Shown piece by piece: positions 6,864-15,494 of a DNA stretch of 27,945 nucleotides. A program made the position numbers and the translations under genes. The stretch covers positions 1 to 27,945 of the forward strand of contig JBFIPU010000027.1 of the NCBI GenBank assembly GCA_041609995.1, written 5' to 3'. Source of the stretch: JABDOU01 sp041609995. GTDB lineage: Bacteria > Actinomycetota > Acidimicrobiia > Spongiisociales > SHLN01. Under the pieces are notes generated by a model. That model saw only the letters and a program-made list of their open reading frames with translations. It was not told the origin of the DNA and made no database searches. Position 1 is the first letter of the stretch; the number at the start of each line of letters is the position of its first letter.

Positions 6864-7388
6864 ATGGCAAAAACCATCGTGCTGGTCCGCCACACCGCCA
6901 ACGAGGGCGATGCGCTCACGCCCGACGGAATTGCAGACGCAGTCGCGATCGGGGTCCGGCTCGAGGGAGGTTTCTCACTGGCGGTGTCGACGGGCGCACA
7001 ACGCGCAACGCAAACCGTTGGCTGCCTGCTGGCGGGCCTGGGCCGGCAGGTGCCCGGCGGCGTGGTAGTTGTGGACCGCCTCCGGTCGACGGTGGAAGAC
7101 CGCTGGCGCGCCGCCTACCGGGCGGCTGGAGCCGGTGATCTCGATTCGCTCCGCCGGGCCGATCCCGAGCTGGTGACCGACGACGCCCGAGTGCTGGCCG
7201 ATGGCTTGCGCACGGTTTTCTCGTTGCTGCCCGAGGGAGGTCGGGGGCTGGTGGTGGGCCACAGCCCGACCAACGAGGCGGCGGTGTTCGGCTTGACCGG
7301 GACGGTGATCGCTCCGATGCCCAAGGGGTCGGCCGTCACCATCGTCGCCCACGGGGACGCCTTCTCGATCGAACCAGAGGGTCGGTAG
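6864..7388 (+). CDS. Histidine phosphatase family protein (phosphoglycerate mutase-like)
   Basis: This 174-aa soluble protein belongs to the histidine phosphatase superfamily. The catalytic loop is LVRHTANEG with His10 (RHT in place of the usual RHG). Arg47 in STGAQRATQT is the phosphate-binding arginine, and VVGHSPTNE carries the second conserved His133. At 174 aa it is shorter than true phosphoglycerate mutases and nearer to SixA/CobC-sized members. The neighbours give no clue to its substrate. The promoter and lack of RBS point to a leaderless message. Confidence 0.85.
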   Translation: MAKTIVLVRHTANEGDALTPDGIADAVAIGVRLEGGFSLAVSTGAQRATQTVGCLLAGLGRQVPGGVVVVDRLRSTVEDRWRAAYRAAGAGDLDSLRRADPELVTDDARVLADGLRTVFSLLPEGGRGLVVGHSPTNEAAVFGLTGTVIAPMPKGSAVTIVAHGDAFSIEPEGR

Positions 7389-7393
7389 CCGGA

Positions 7394-7409
7394 TGGCCCG
7401 AGCGGGCCA
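7394..7409. terminator. Hairpin between convergent genes
   Basis: TGGCCC-GAGC-GGGCCA is a perfect 6-bp stem with a 4-nt loop, sited 5 bp after the phosphatase stop and facing the membrane-protein gene. It lacks a T-tract, so terminator function is a proposal. Confidence 0.4.
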
Positions 7410-7442
7410 GACGATCGGCGGGTGGTGGCCCTGGCCGAAACG

Positions 7443-8021
7443 TCAGTCGGTCTGGGAGCGGTCGGCCACCATCATCGGGTAGACGATCGATACCACCATG
7501 AGAACCAAGCCCATCCCGCCATAGACGAACCCGGTGGCGGCGTGGGCGCCGAGGGCAGTGTGCATGGCAGAGGGCTCAGCCACCAGAACGACGCCGAACG
7601 CGACCCCGAGTGCTCCGAAGATCCGCATCGAGGACCACTGCATGTTCGTGCGGGCTCCATTGACGACCATGGCGAAGCCCATCACGATGTTGATGATCGC
7701 CATCAACGACGTGAAGTGCAGCCCCGCCACTGTGGTGTGCTGTTCGGCCACGTCCAGGACGTTGAAGCCGGTCTTGGAGGCTGCGATGCCGCCCAGCACC
7801 AGCAACAACACGCCGAAGCCGAGCATCAACAGCTGGCCGATCCCGCGACCGACGCGGGCTTCCACCGCCATTTCGTCACCTGGCGGCATGAGGGGTTGGG
7901 CCCCATGAGCAGGTGGCGCCGGGGGCTGGGTTCCGTGCACCGGTGGCTGGGGTGCGTACACCGGGGGGACCGGGCGCACGGGTGGCTGCGGTTCGTTGTG
8001 TTGGGGGGCAGGATCGTACAT
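7443..8021 (-). CDS. Four-helix membrane protein with proline-rich N-terminus (unknown)
   Basis: This 192-aa protein begins with about 50 residues rich in Pro, Gln and His (repeated PPV and QPP units) with no signal peptide. Four hydrophobic segments follow, at about residues 62-82, 98-120, 130-147 and 160-182. Size and topology recall DUF4383-type actinobacterial membrane proteins, but I see no decisive motif. GGAGG seven bases before the ATG at 8021 fixes this start over one 36 bp upstream. It converges on the histidine phosphatase gene and diverges from thiolase across 221 bp. Function unknown. Confidence 0.75.
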   Translation of the reverse strand: MYDPAPQHNEPQPPVRPVPPVYAPQPPVHGTQPPAPPAHGAQPLMPPGDEMAVEARVGRGIGQLLMLGFGVLLLVLGGIAASKTGFNVLDVAEQHTTVAGLHFTSLMAIINIVMGFAMVVNGARTNMQWSSMRIFGALGVAFGVVLVAEPSAMHTALGAHAATGFVYGGMGLVLMVVSIVYPMMVADRSQTD

Positions 8022-8242
8022 GAGTAAACCTCCACGCGACTCAAAGAGCTGCAACATTGGGTATCGGCCGGTTCAGATGGAAAGTTGAGCGCGTAGCGCC
8101 GCGCTCTGGAAGATCCAGGAACCGCCGTCGGCGGAGGGAGGAGGAGGCGGCGTAGCATGGCCGTGGTGGTCTCGACCCCGCCGGGCGCCGGGCTGCCCAG
8201 GGCGTTCGGAGCGCCCGAACACATACCATCAGAGGAGGCTCC

Positions 8243-9454
8243 ATGTCCGAGGCCTACATCTACGACGCAGTCCGCACCCCGCGTGGGCGTGGCAGGGCAA
8301 CGGGTGCGCTCCACGGCACCACCCCGGTGAAACTGGTGTCCGTGTTGCTGGACGCCATCCGCCACCGGAACCCGGACCTGGACCCGGCGCACGTCGACGA
8401 CGTGGTGCTGGGCACCGTCGAATCCCATGGGGACCAGGGTGGATCGGTCGCCCGGACCGCGGTGTTGGCCACCGGCTTCTCTCAGGACGTGCCCGGGCAC
8501 CAGCTCAACCGCTACTGCGGGTCAGGGCTCGAGGCCGTCAACCAGGCCGCCGCCCGGGTGCGCTCTGGTTGGGACAGCCTGATTTTGGCCGGCGGAGTCG
8601 AATCGATGTCGAGAGTCCCGATGGGATCGGGCGGCGATCCCTCGTTCAACGACCCGGAGCTGGTCGAGGCCGTCGGGTTCGTGCCGCAGGGCATCGGCGC
8701 CGACCTCATCGCAACGATCGAGCACTTCACCCGCCAGGACGTTGACGAATATGCGCTCACCTCCCAGGAACGGGCCGCCAAGGCCTGGGCCGACGGGAGA
8801 TTTGATCAATCGATCGTGCCCGTCGTCGACGAAGAGGGCCACGCGGTTCTCAGCCGCGACGAGCACATGCGGCCCGGCACCACCCTCGAAGACCTGGCCG
8901 GGCTCGCCCCTGCGTTCGCCGAGATGGGGCAGTCGCGGGGATACGATGCGCTTGCCCTGTCCAAATACCCCGGTGTCGAGGAAATCAACCATGTCCACAC
9001 AGCCGGGAACTCGTCGGGCATCGTGGACGGAGCGGCGCTCGTGCTGGTGGGGAGCAAAGCAGCGGGCCGGGCCCACGGGCTGACCCCCCGAGCCCGGGTC
9101 GTATCGGTTGGCGTCGTCGGCAGCGAGCCGACCATCATGCTCACCGGCCCCGCTCCGGCTTCGCAGAAGGCCCTCGCCCAGGCGGGGATGACGGCAGCCG
9201 ATCTCGACATAGTCGAGATCAATGAAGCGTTCGCCTCAGTGGCTCTGAAGTTGATGAAAGACCTCGACGTCGACCACGGGATCACCAATGTCAACGGCGG
9301 GGCCATTGCGATGGGCCACCCGCTGGGGGCTACCGGCGCGATGCTGATGGGAACGCTCGTCGATGAACTGGTCCGCCAAGACCTCTCAACCGGTCTCGTC
9401 ACGCTGTGTACCGGAGGCGGGATGGGGGTTGCCACCGTGGTGGAACGCGTCTAA
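8243..9454 (+). CDS. Acetyl-CoA acetyltransferase / 3-ketoacyl-CoA thiolase family
   Basis: This 403-aa thiolase cleaves 3-ketoacyl-CoA or condenses two acyl-CoA molecules. The nucleophile is Cys92 in NRYCGSGLEA, the catalytic His359 lies in AMGHPLGATGA, and the second Cys389 lies in LCTGGGMG. VEINEAFAS (324-332) is the other conserved block. Length and motif order are complete. AGGAGG at 8233-8238 supports the ATG at 8243. No hydratase, dehydrogenase or FadB-like gene is adjacent, so degradation versus synthesis cannot be decided. It converges on the PAC2 gene with a 16-bp gap. Confidence 0.93.
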   Translation: MSEAYIYDAVRTPRGRGRATGALHGTTPVKLVSVLLDAIRHRNPDLDPAHVDDVVLGTVESHGDQGGSVARTAVLATGFSQDVPGHQLNRYCGSGLEAVNQAAARVRSGWDSLILAGGVESMSRVPMGSGGDPSFNDPELVEAVGFVPQGIGADLIATIEHFTRQDVDEYALTSQERAAKAWADGRFDQSIVPVVDEEGHAVLSRDEHMRPGTTLEDLAGLAPAFAEMGQSRGYDALALSKYPGVEEINHVHTAGNSSGIVDGAALVLVGSKAAGRAHGLTPRARVVSVGVVGSEPTIMLTGPAPASQKALAQAGMTAADLDIVEINEAFASVALKLMKDLDVDHGITNVNGGAIAMGHPLGATGAMLMGTLVDELVRQDLSTGLVTLCTGGGMGVATVVERV

Positions 9455-9472
9455 GCCGCCCTGAGAGCGGCT
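9454..9472. terminator. Hairpin across the convergent stops of thiolase and PAC2
   Basis: AGCCGC and GCGGCT form a perfect 6-bp stem around a 7-nt loop. The stem begins on the last base of the thiolase stop and includes part of the PAC2 stop. It lacks a T-tract. Confidence 0.4.
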
Positions 9473-10304
9473 ACTGGCCCCGCTTCAAGAATTCTTCGAC
9501 TTCGTCGATCAGCGTCTCTACGTCCTCGCCGTCCATCCCGACGGCCGCCCGCTCGAGCTCCGCGACATACTCGGCCAGATCCTCGGACTGGCCGAGGGCG
9601 CTGTCGACACGGCTCTCGAACTCTCCAGCCAGCGCCGAAAGTTCGGTGGCATCGATTCGGAGCTTCAGCACGTGACCGACGGCGTTGACCAAGGCCAGCA
9701 TGACCTTGGGATTCGTGTTGCTCCCCAAGTAGTGAGGGCATCCACCCCACAAGCCGATCGCCGGAATCCCCTCTTCGCGCAGTGCCTCGACAATCACCGA
9801 GTAGACACTCGTCGGGCCGTCATAATCGCTCCCCTCGAGGTCGTGTTCCAGCAGCAGATCAGGATCGGTGGCGACGGCGAAGATCGGGGTCGGCACCGTG
9901 TGGGGTACCTGACCCACGAAAGCTCCGACCGTGACAACCAGCTCGACGCCGAGCTCCGCGAGATAGGCTCCGATGTAGCGCGAGTAGCTTTTCCATCTCA
10001 GTCCAGGTTCCGGGCCGGTCACAATGATCACGTCCCGACCGTCATGGGCCGCGTGGTAGATCCGGGTGGAGGGCCATGTCATGTCCAGGACCCGGCCATC
10101 CACGACGTTGATGATGGGACGATCCTGGGAGAAGTCGAAGAAGTCCTCTGATTCGATGATCGCAATCGGCTCGGGATCGTCGTCCCCGACGAGGTATTCG
10201 GCGGTGCCGGAACTCACCGAGCTGGCGTCGGCCCAGCCGTCGAATCCGATCACCGCCACCGGCCGGTGGAGTTGCACGTCGATGAGTCGCCGAATCGGAT
10301 CCAT
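9471..10304 (-). CDS. PAC2 family protein
   Basis: This 277-aa soluble protein belongs to the PAC2 family, named after a proteasome assembly chaperone and widespread in actinobacteria with unclear function. Typical features are the N-terminal VIGFDGWADA, the IIVTGPEPGLRW segment, GAFVGQVPHTVPTPI and GIPAIGLWGGCPHYL. The last 60 residues are charged and helical, ending in FLKRGQ. The start at 10304 lies 12 bp after the copA stop on the same strand. A TAGCCT element overlapping that stop could give a second, leaderless transcript. No proteasome genes are in view. Confidence 0.88.
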   Translation of the reverse strand: MDPIRRLIDVQLHRPVAVIGFDGWADASSVSSGTAEYLVGDDDPEPIAIIESEDFFDFSQDRPIINVVDGRVLDMTWPSTRIYHAAHDGRDVIIVTGPEPGLRWKSYSRYIGAYLAELGVELVVTVGAFVGQVPHTVPTPIFAVATDPDLLLEHDLEGSDYDGPTSVYSVIVEALREEGIPAIGLWGGCPHYLGSNTNPKVMLALVNAVGHVLKLRIDATELSALAGEFESRVDSALGQSEDLAEYVAELERAAVGMDGEDVETLIDEVEEFLKRGQ

Positions 10305-10313
10305 ATGTGGATC

Positions 10314-10319
10314 AGGCTA
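10314..10319 (-). promoter_or_regulatory. Candidate -10 (TAGCCT) for the PAC2 gene, overlapping the copA stop codon
   Basis: TAGCCT on the minus strand contains the copA TAG stop and stands 9 nt before the PAC2 ATG. No Shine-Dalgarno sequence is visible. PAC2 may therefore be transcribed independently of the copper genes. Confidence 0.4.
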
Positions 10320-12455
10320 GCGAGCGAATCCGGACGAGCGGCCATAACGCGAAAGCCGCAGACTGTTCAACACCACCGAGAGACTCGAGAGCGCCATGGC
10401 CCCCGCCGCGATCGACGGCGACAGAAACCCGAAGACGGCAAGGGGAATGGCAGCGGTGTTATAAAGGAATGCCCAGCCGAGGTTCTCGCGGATCGTGCCG
10501 TGGATACGCCGGGCCAGGTCGACGGCGGTCGCTACCGTCAACGGGCTCGAGTTGGCCAGGACGATGTCACCGCTTTCGATGGCGATATCGCTGCCGGCCC
10601 CCACGGCCATCCCGATGTCGGCTACCGACAGCGCCGGAGCATCGTTGATCCCGTCCCCGGCAAAGGCCACCGTGAGACCCTTCGCCTGCATGGCGGCCAC
10701 CGCTTCTGCCTTTTCGTCGGGACGCACACCCGCTCGCACCTCCTCGATGCCAACGACTTCGGCCACGCTGTGCGCCACTCGTGACGAATCGCCGGTGATC
10801 ATGGCACTCGAAACGTTCATAGCTGATAACGCCACGACCGCCGCCGCCGACTCAGGCCGGATCCGGTCCCCCACAGCGATCAAGCCTTTTACCTCGCCGT
10901 ACCAGCCGGCGAAAAACACCGTTGAGCCGGCCTGTTCGAGAGAGTCGGCCACGATGGGATAGACGTCAGGCATGAGAAAGTCTTGCTTCTCCATCAGCTC
11001 GGCAGTGCCGACCCAGACGTGCGTGAAATCGACCTCGGCCTCGAGACCCAGGCCCGGGTGGTTCGTCAGCTCCGTCACCGGGAGGAGGCCGATATCTCGT
11101 CGTTCGGCTTCGTTGACCATCGCCGTAGCGATGGGGTGGCTGGTGCCGGCTTCCGCTGAAGCCACGAGCTGCAGAAAACGGCGCTGGTCCATCGATGTGT
11201 GCATGGCGCGAAACTCCATGGCGCCGGCGGTCAGGGTCCCGGTCTTGTCGAACATGACCATGTCGACCCTTTTGACGCGTTCGAACACATCCGCCTGTTT
11301 GAAGAGCACGCCCAGCTCGGCCCCCCGGCCGGTTCCGACCATGACAGCCATCGGGGTCGCCAGGCCCAAGGCACATGGGCATGCCACCACCAGAACTGCG
11401 ATGCCCAGGGCCAGTGCTTCGCCAAAGGCGGTTCCCGTCATCAACCACCCGGCGGTGGTGAGTCCCGCCACGACGAGGACAGATGGTACGAACACCGCGG
11501 AAATCCGGTCAGCCAGACGCTGCACGTCGGCTTTGGTGGCCTGGGCGTCTTCCACCATCCGGGCGATTCGACCGAGCGAGCTTTCGCTTCCGACGGCCGT
11601 AGCCCGGATCACCAGCCGTCCCTGCTGGTTGACAGTTGCGCCGAACACCTCGTCACCGCCCGACTTGACCACAGGCACCGATTCACCGGTCATCATGGAT
11701 TCGTCGACCTCGGAGGATCCTTCCACCACGACGCCGTCGGCCGGGATGATGCCACCGGGGGCAACGGCCAGCTCATCACCGGGCTGTACATCATCCGCCG
11801 GGATCACCACCCAGGAGTCTCCCCGGCGCACCGTTGCCTCCTTGGCTCCGAGCGAAAGCAACCGCATGACGGCCTCCGATGCCCGGCCCTTGGCGCGCGC
11901 TTCGAGGTAGCGGCCGGTCAGCACGAAGGTGACGATGAACGCGGCGGTGTGAAAGTAGGGCTCCTCCCCGGCCACCACCGCCCAGATGGAGTAGCCGTAG
12001 GCGGCCAGGGAACCCATCGAGATGAGGGTGTCCATGTTGGTGGCCAACCGCCGGGCGCGGCGGGCGGCCTCTGCATGGATCTGCCACCCCGCCACGAACG
12101 TGACGATGGTGGTGGCGCCGATGACGACTGCGGTGCTCGGGGCCCACACCGCCAGGGCCGTGCCGGCCACCGCCAACAGCAGGAACACCAGCGCTGAACG
12201 GGTAGCGGAGTCCGGAGTCGGCTCATCCTCCGCCCGGGCCGGTCGGATGCCGTACCCAATGCGGTCCACCGCTGCGGCCAGCGTCTCGATTTCGGTTAGC
12301 TGCGGGTCGAAGACCACCCGGGCGTCGCCGGTGGCATAGTTGATGATGGCCTCGGAAACCCCTTCCTGCTTACCGAGCACGCGTTCGATCCGTGACGCGC
12401 ACGAGGCGCACGTCATGCCCTCGACGTCGAGGCGCACGGTCTCGGGGGAGGCCAT
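10317..12455 (-). CDS. copA: Copper-translocating P-type ATPase
   Basis: This 712-aa P1B-type ATPase exports copper across the membrane. An N-terminal heavy-metal-associated domain has CASC (16-19). Membrane helices flank TGES of the actuator domain (256-259). The transport motif CPC (359-361) lies in the sixth helix, Asp403 of DKTGTLT is phosphorylated, SHP (439-441) and GDGINDAP (600-607) define the nucleotide and hinge parts. YN in WAFLYNTAA and MALSSLSVVLNSLR in the last two helices are typical of the Cu(I) subgroup. Only one metal-binding domain is present at the N-terminus. The start codon overlaps the stop of the copZ-like gene by one base, so translation is coupled. Confidence 0.95.
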   Translation of the reverse strand: MASPETVRLDVEGMTCASCASRIERVLGKQEGVSEAIINYATGDARVVFDPQLTEIETLAAAVDRIGYGIRPARAEDEPTPDSATRSALVFLLLAVAGTALAVWAPSTAVVIGATTIVTFVAGWQIHAEAARRARRLATNMDTLISMGSLAAYGYSIWAVVAGEEPYFHTAAFIVTFVLTGRYLEARAKGRASEAVMRLLSLGAKEATVRRGDSWVVIPADDVQPGDELAVAPGGIIPADGVVVEGSSEVDESMMTGESVPVVKSGGDEVFGATVNQQGRLVIRATAVGSESSLGRIARMVEDAQATKADVQRLADRISAVFVPSVLVVAGLTTAGWLMTGTAFGEALALGIAVLVVACPCALGLATPMAVMVGTGRGAELGVLFKQADVFERVKRVDMVMFDKTGTLTAGAMEFRAMHTSMDQRRFLQLVASAEAGTSHPIATAMVNEAERRDIGLLPVTELTNHPGLGLEAEVDFTHVWVGTAELMEKQDFLMPDVYPIVADSLEQAGSTVFFAGWYGEVKGLIAVGDRIRPESAAAVVALSAMNVSSAMITGDSSRVAHSVAEVVGIEEVRAGVRPDEKAEAVAAMQAKGLTVAFAGDGINDAPALSVADIGMAVGAGSDIAIESGDIVLANSSPLTVATAVDLARRIHGTIRENLGWAFLYNTAAIPLAVFGFLSPSIAAGAMALSSLSVVLNSLRLSRYGRSSGFAR

Positions 12456-12664
12456 CAGCGCGCTACTTCGTACCCCAGGTCTTCCAGGGCCACGTCGATC
12501 GTTCCTTCGTCGACCACTTCCGGGTCATAGACGAGGTCGACGGTCCTGGCATCGATATCGACGGCCACGGACGACACGCCGGCGAGTTCGCCGAGGCCAC
12601 CCTCGATGGATTCCTGACAGTGGGCACAGGAAATGTCGGGGACGGAGAGTTTCGTGTTCTTCAT
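12455..12664 (-). CDS. copZ: Copper chaperone, CopZ-like heavy-metal-associated domain protein
   Basis: This 69-aa protein is a single heavy-metal-associated domain with the copper-binding CAHC (13-16) in the first loop. It would carry Cu(I) to the ATPase encoded immediately after it (TGATG-type overlap). The ATG at 12664 stands exactly 7 nt after TACCCT, so a leaderless message is likely. A perfect 12-bp palindrome lies upstream of the promoter. No csoR- or cueR-like regulator gene is in the neighbourhood. Confidence 0.92.
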   Translation of the reverse strand: MKNTKLSVPDISCAHCQESIEGGLGELAGVSSVAVDIDARTVDLVYDPEVVDEGTIDVALEDLGYEVAR

Positions 12665-12671
12665 CGGGCCA

Positions 12672-12699
12672 AGGGTACGCCGTCGGCGGTGTATACACC
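12672..12699 (-). promoter_or_regulatory. Copper operon promoter with palindromic operator candidate
   Basis: The -10 TACCCT lies at 12672-12677, 7 nt before the copZ ATG. GGTGTATACACC at 12688-12699 is a perfect 12-bp palindrome lying across the spacer and the -35 position. A metal-responsive regulator bound there could block or remodel the promoter. It does not match the CueR or CsoR consensus I know, so the regulator is unidentified. Confidence 0.5.
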
Positions 12700-12749
12700 C
12701 GGGCCACTTCGCCCTGGTGCCGGTGCCAAGAGACCCGGGACCGCGATGG

Positions 12750-15479
12750 TCATCCGGTGTTGCGTAGCCCGGCGGCGATGCCGTTCATCGTCGACAGGAG
12801 GGCGCGCCGGAGCGTCGGATCGGTCTTGCCGGCCCGCCGGCGGGCGAGTAAGGCCACTTGCAGGTAGCTGAGCGGGTCGATGTACACGTCGCGTACCTCG
12901 AGTGTCCTCCGCAGGACCGGGTTGCGCTCCAGGAGCATCGACTGACCGGTGAGGTCGAGCACCTGGCGCATCGTTCGCTCGTGCTCGTCCTTGATGAGGT
13001 GGAACACCTCGTGGCAGGAGGGATCGACGAGCGATTCCACGTAGTGGGCTGCCACCACCAGGTCCGTCTTCATCAGCGTCATCTCGATGTTGGAGATGAA
13101 GGTTCGGAAAAAAGACCAGTCCTCGTACATCTTCGCGATCTCAGACTCCATCCCTCCTTTGACGGCGGCCTGCAGACCGCTGCCTACACCGAACCACCCC
13201 GGGACGACCTGGCGAGATTGGGTCCATCCGAACACCCAGGGAATGGCCCGCAATCCCTTCAGCCCGCTGCCCTGACCCGGCCGACGGGCGGGCCGCGACC
13301 CGATATTCAGCTCGCCCAGCTCTTCGACCGGGGTAGACGTCAAGAAGTATTCGACCAGATTCTCATGGTCGATCAGTTCACGGTACGCCGTGTGGGCGGC
13401 CGAGGAGATCCGCTCCATGGTTGCATCCCACCGCTGAAGGCGGTCGGCCGGCTGACGGGCGGTGCGGTGGAGGGTCGACGCCTCCAGCAGAGCCGCCAGA
13501 CCGACTTCGAGGTTGCGCAGGGCAAGGCTCGGCAATCCGTATTTGTCGGCAATGACCTCGCCCTGCTCGGTCATCTTGATCGTGGCATCCACCGTGCCGT
13601 GGGCCTGGGCCATGATGGCGTCGCCGGTGGGGCCCCCGCCCCGGCTCACCGTTCCTCCCCGGCCGTGGAAGAACCGCAGCTTGACGCCGTGGCGAGCCGC
13701 GACGTCACGGAGGCGGCGGGACGATTTGTACAGTTCCCATTGCGAGGTGGTGATACCGGCGTGTTTGTTGCTGTCCGAGTAACCGAGCATGATCTCCTGC
13801 AGGTCTCCGCGAAGCCGGAGAAGTTTGCGATAAGCGGGATCGTTCAGCAGTGTCTCGAGCGTCTCGTGGCCATTCCTGATCTCGTCGGTCGTCTCGAACA
13901 GCGGAACGATCCCGATCCGGGCGACGTCGGCCCGCAGATCGATCAGCCCCGCCTCCCGGGCACACACGGCCGCCGCCAGGATGTCGTCGGCCCCGACGGT
14001 CATCGAGAGGATGTAGCTCTCGATCACATGATCGCCATAGGTGTCGAGCAGCCGTCGTATCGACGTGAACACCCCCATGGTGACCGCCTCACGTCCCTCC
14101 AGCTGAGTGCTGGCTGTCGCCAGCGGGCGCTTGTTCAGCAGTTCCTTGCTCAGCAACTCCACCCGCCGGGCCCGATCGAGCGATGAGTACTCCACCTCCC
14201 CCTCGTACAGAACTGCCAGCAGATCGTGGTGGCGGCCGGCATCCTCCCTGATGTCCATGGTGGCGAGGTGGAAGCCGAAGCCGGCCACGGCACGCATCAT
14301 CCGCCGCAGCACACCACGAGCGATCAGCAGCCCCCGGTTCTGTATCAACGACGCCTCGAGAATCGACAATTCGACGAGGAGATCACCGGCGTCCCGGTAA
14401 TCCACACCCGCCTCGTGGTCTGCTCCGGACTCGAGCCGCTCGCGAGTGTTGATGAGCCGCTGGTGGATGAAGGCCAGCTTGAGCCGGTAGGGCTCGGCCA
14501 CGTTGAGGTATCGGAAACGGTTGAAGACGTCTGGCAACACTGTCCGATCGTGTTCGAGGCTGTGGCTCAGTTCCTTCGAGTGATCGACCAGATGATCGGA
14601 CACCGACAACTCGGCCGCCACCTCCTCGGTCATGCGGATCAACTCGCGGATAGCGTGATCGTGCTGGAGGGCGAGCACTTCCTCGGTGATCAGGGGCGTC
14701 ACATTGGGGTTGCCATCTCGATCTCCCCCTACCCAGGTCCCAAAGCGCACCGGCATCCAATCAGAGCTCGCCTCGATGTCGATGCGCGCCAGGGCCCGGT
14801 CGATGACGTCCGACAACGGACCCGCCACCTCCCGCAGCGCGTCGTCGAGATAAAACATCGCCGACTTGGCCTCATCGACCGGGGTCGGTCGCTCGTGGCG
14901 CAGCTCATCGGTCTGCCAGATCAGCTCGATCAACTCGGCCACGCGTCGGTCGATCAGGTCCCGGTCGGCCGACGGGTGCGTCCGATCCTCCAGGAGGTCG
15001 GCGATCGTGCCGAGCTTGGTGAGGATGGACCGGCGGGCGGCCTCGGTGGGATGGGCGGTGAAGACCGGCCGCAGCTCGAGGCGGCCGATCACATCATGCA
15101 GCACCTGCCGGTCGACATCGGCCCGCTTGATCCTCTCCACCGTGGAGAGCAGCAAGCCTTCGCGTTCTCTGTCGCGCAGCGACAGGTCGCCGATGCGGTG
15201 GACCTGCTCGGCTACATTCGCCAGGTAGAAGTAGGTGGTGAACGCGCGAACCAGCTGGATCGCTGTCTCGAAATCGAGGCCGGAGAGGAGCGCATCCAGC
15301 CGCCTCAGGTCGCCCGATTCGGCCTCGGTTCCTCGATAGTCCTTGGTGAGGCTGCGGACTTCCTCTACGAGGTCGAGCAACTCGTCGCCGGACTGACGAA
15401 CGAGGGTCTCGCCCAGCATGTTGCCCAACCGTCGGATGTCGCTGCGGAGGGCCTCGTCACGCTCGAGATCGGGGATCAT
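12750..15479 (-). CDS. ppc: Phosphoenolpyruvate carboxylase
   Basis: This 909-aa enzyme converts PEP and bicarbonate to oxaloacetate, refilling the TCA cycle. The catalytic His143 lies in VFTAHPTEAARRSIL. GYSDSNKHAG and FHGRGGTVSRGGGP carry the conserved PEP- and bicarbonate-site residues, and the chain ends with the invariant family C-terminus GLRNTG. Length is normal. The start at 15479 follows TAGCCT by 8 nt and has no Shine-Dalgarno sequence. It lies 15 bp after the cation-exchanger stop on the same strand, so it may be read both from that gene and from its own leaderless promoter. Confidence 0.96.
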   Translation of the reverse strand: MIPDLERDEALRSDIRRLGNMLGETLVRQSGDELLDLVEEVRSLTKDYRGTEAESGDLRRLDALLSGLDFETAIQLVRAFTTYFYLANVAEQVHRIGDLSLRDREREGLLLSTVERIKRADVDRQVLHDVIGRLELRPVFTAHPTEAARRSILTKLGTIADLLEDRTHPSADRDLIDRRVAELIELIWQTDELRHERPTPVDEAKSAMFYLDDALREVAGPLSDVIDRALARIDIEASSDWMPVRFGTWVGGDRDGNPNVTPLITEEVLALQHDHAIRELIRMTEEVAAELSVSDHLVDHSKELSHSLEHDRTVLPDVFNRFRYLNVAEPYRLKLAFIHQRLINTRERLESGADHEAGVDYRDAGDLLVELSILEASLIQNRGLLIARGVLRRMMRAVAGFGFHLATMDIREDAGRHHDLLAVLYEGEVEYSSLDRARRVELLSKELLNKRPLATASTQLEGREAVTMGVFTSIRRLLDTYGDHVIESYILSMTVGADDILAAAVCAREAGLIDLRADVARIGIVPLFETTDEIRNGHETLETLLNDPAYRKLLRLRGDLQEIMLGYSDSNKHAGITTSQWELYKSSRRLRDVAARHGVKLRFFHGRGGTVSRGGGPTGDAIMAQAHGTVDATIKMTEQGEVIADKYGLPSLALRNLEVGLAALLEASTLHRTARQPADRLQRWDATMERISSAAHTAYRELIDHENLVEYFLTSTPVEELGELNIGSRPARRPGQGSGLKGLRAIPWVFGWTQSRQVVPGWFGVGSGLQAAVKGGMESEIAKMYEDWSFFRTFISNIEMTLMKTDLVVAAHYVESLVDPSCHEVFHLIKDEHERTMRQVLDLTGQSMLLERNPVLRRTLEVRDVYIDPLSYLQVALLARRRAGKTDPTLRRALLSTMNGIAAGLRNTG

Positions 15480-15487
15480 GGGCCACG

Positions 15488-15493
15488 AGGCTA
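15488..15493 (-). promoter_or_regulatory. Leaderless promoter -10 (TAGCCT) for ppc
   Basis: TAGCCT on the minus strand is 8 nt from the ppc ATG and lies in the 15-bp gap after the exchanger gene. No RBS is present. Confidence 0.5.
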
Positions 15494-15494
15494 C

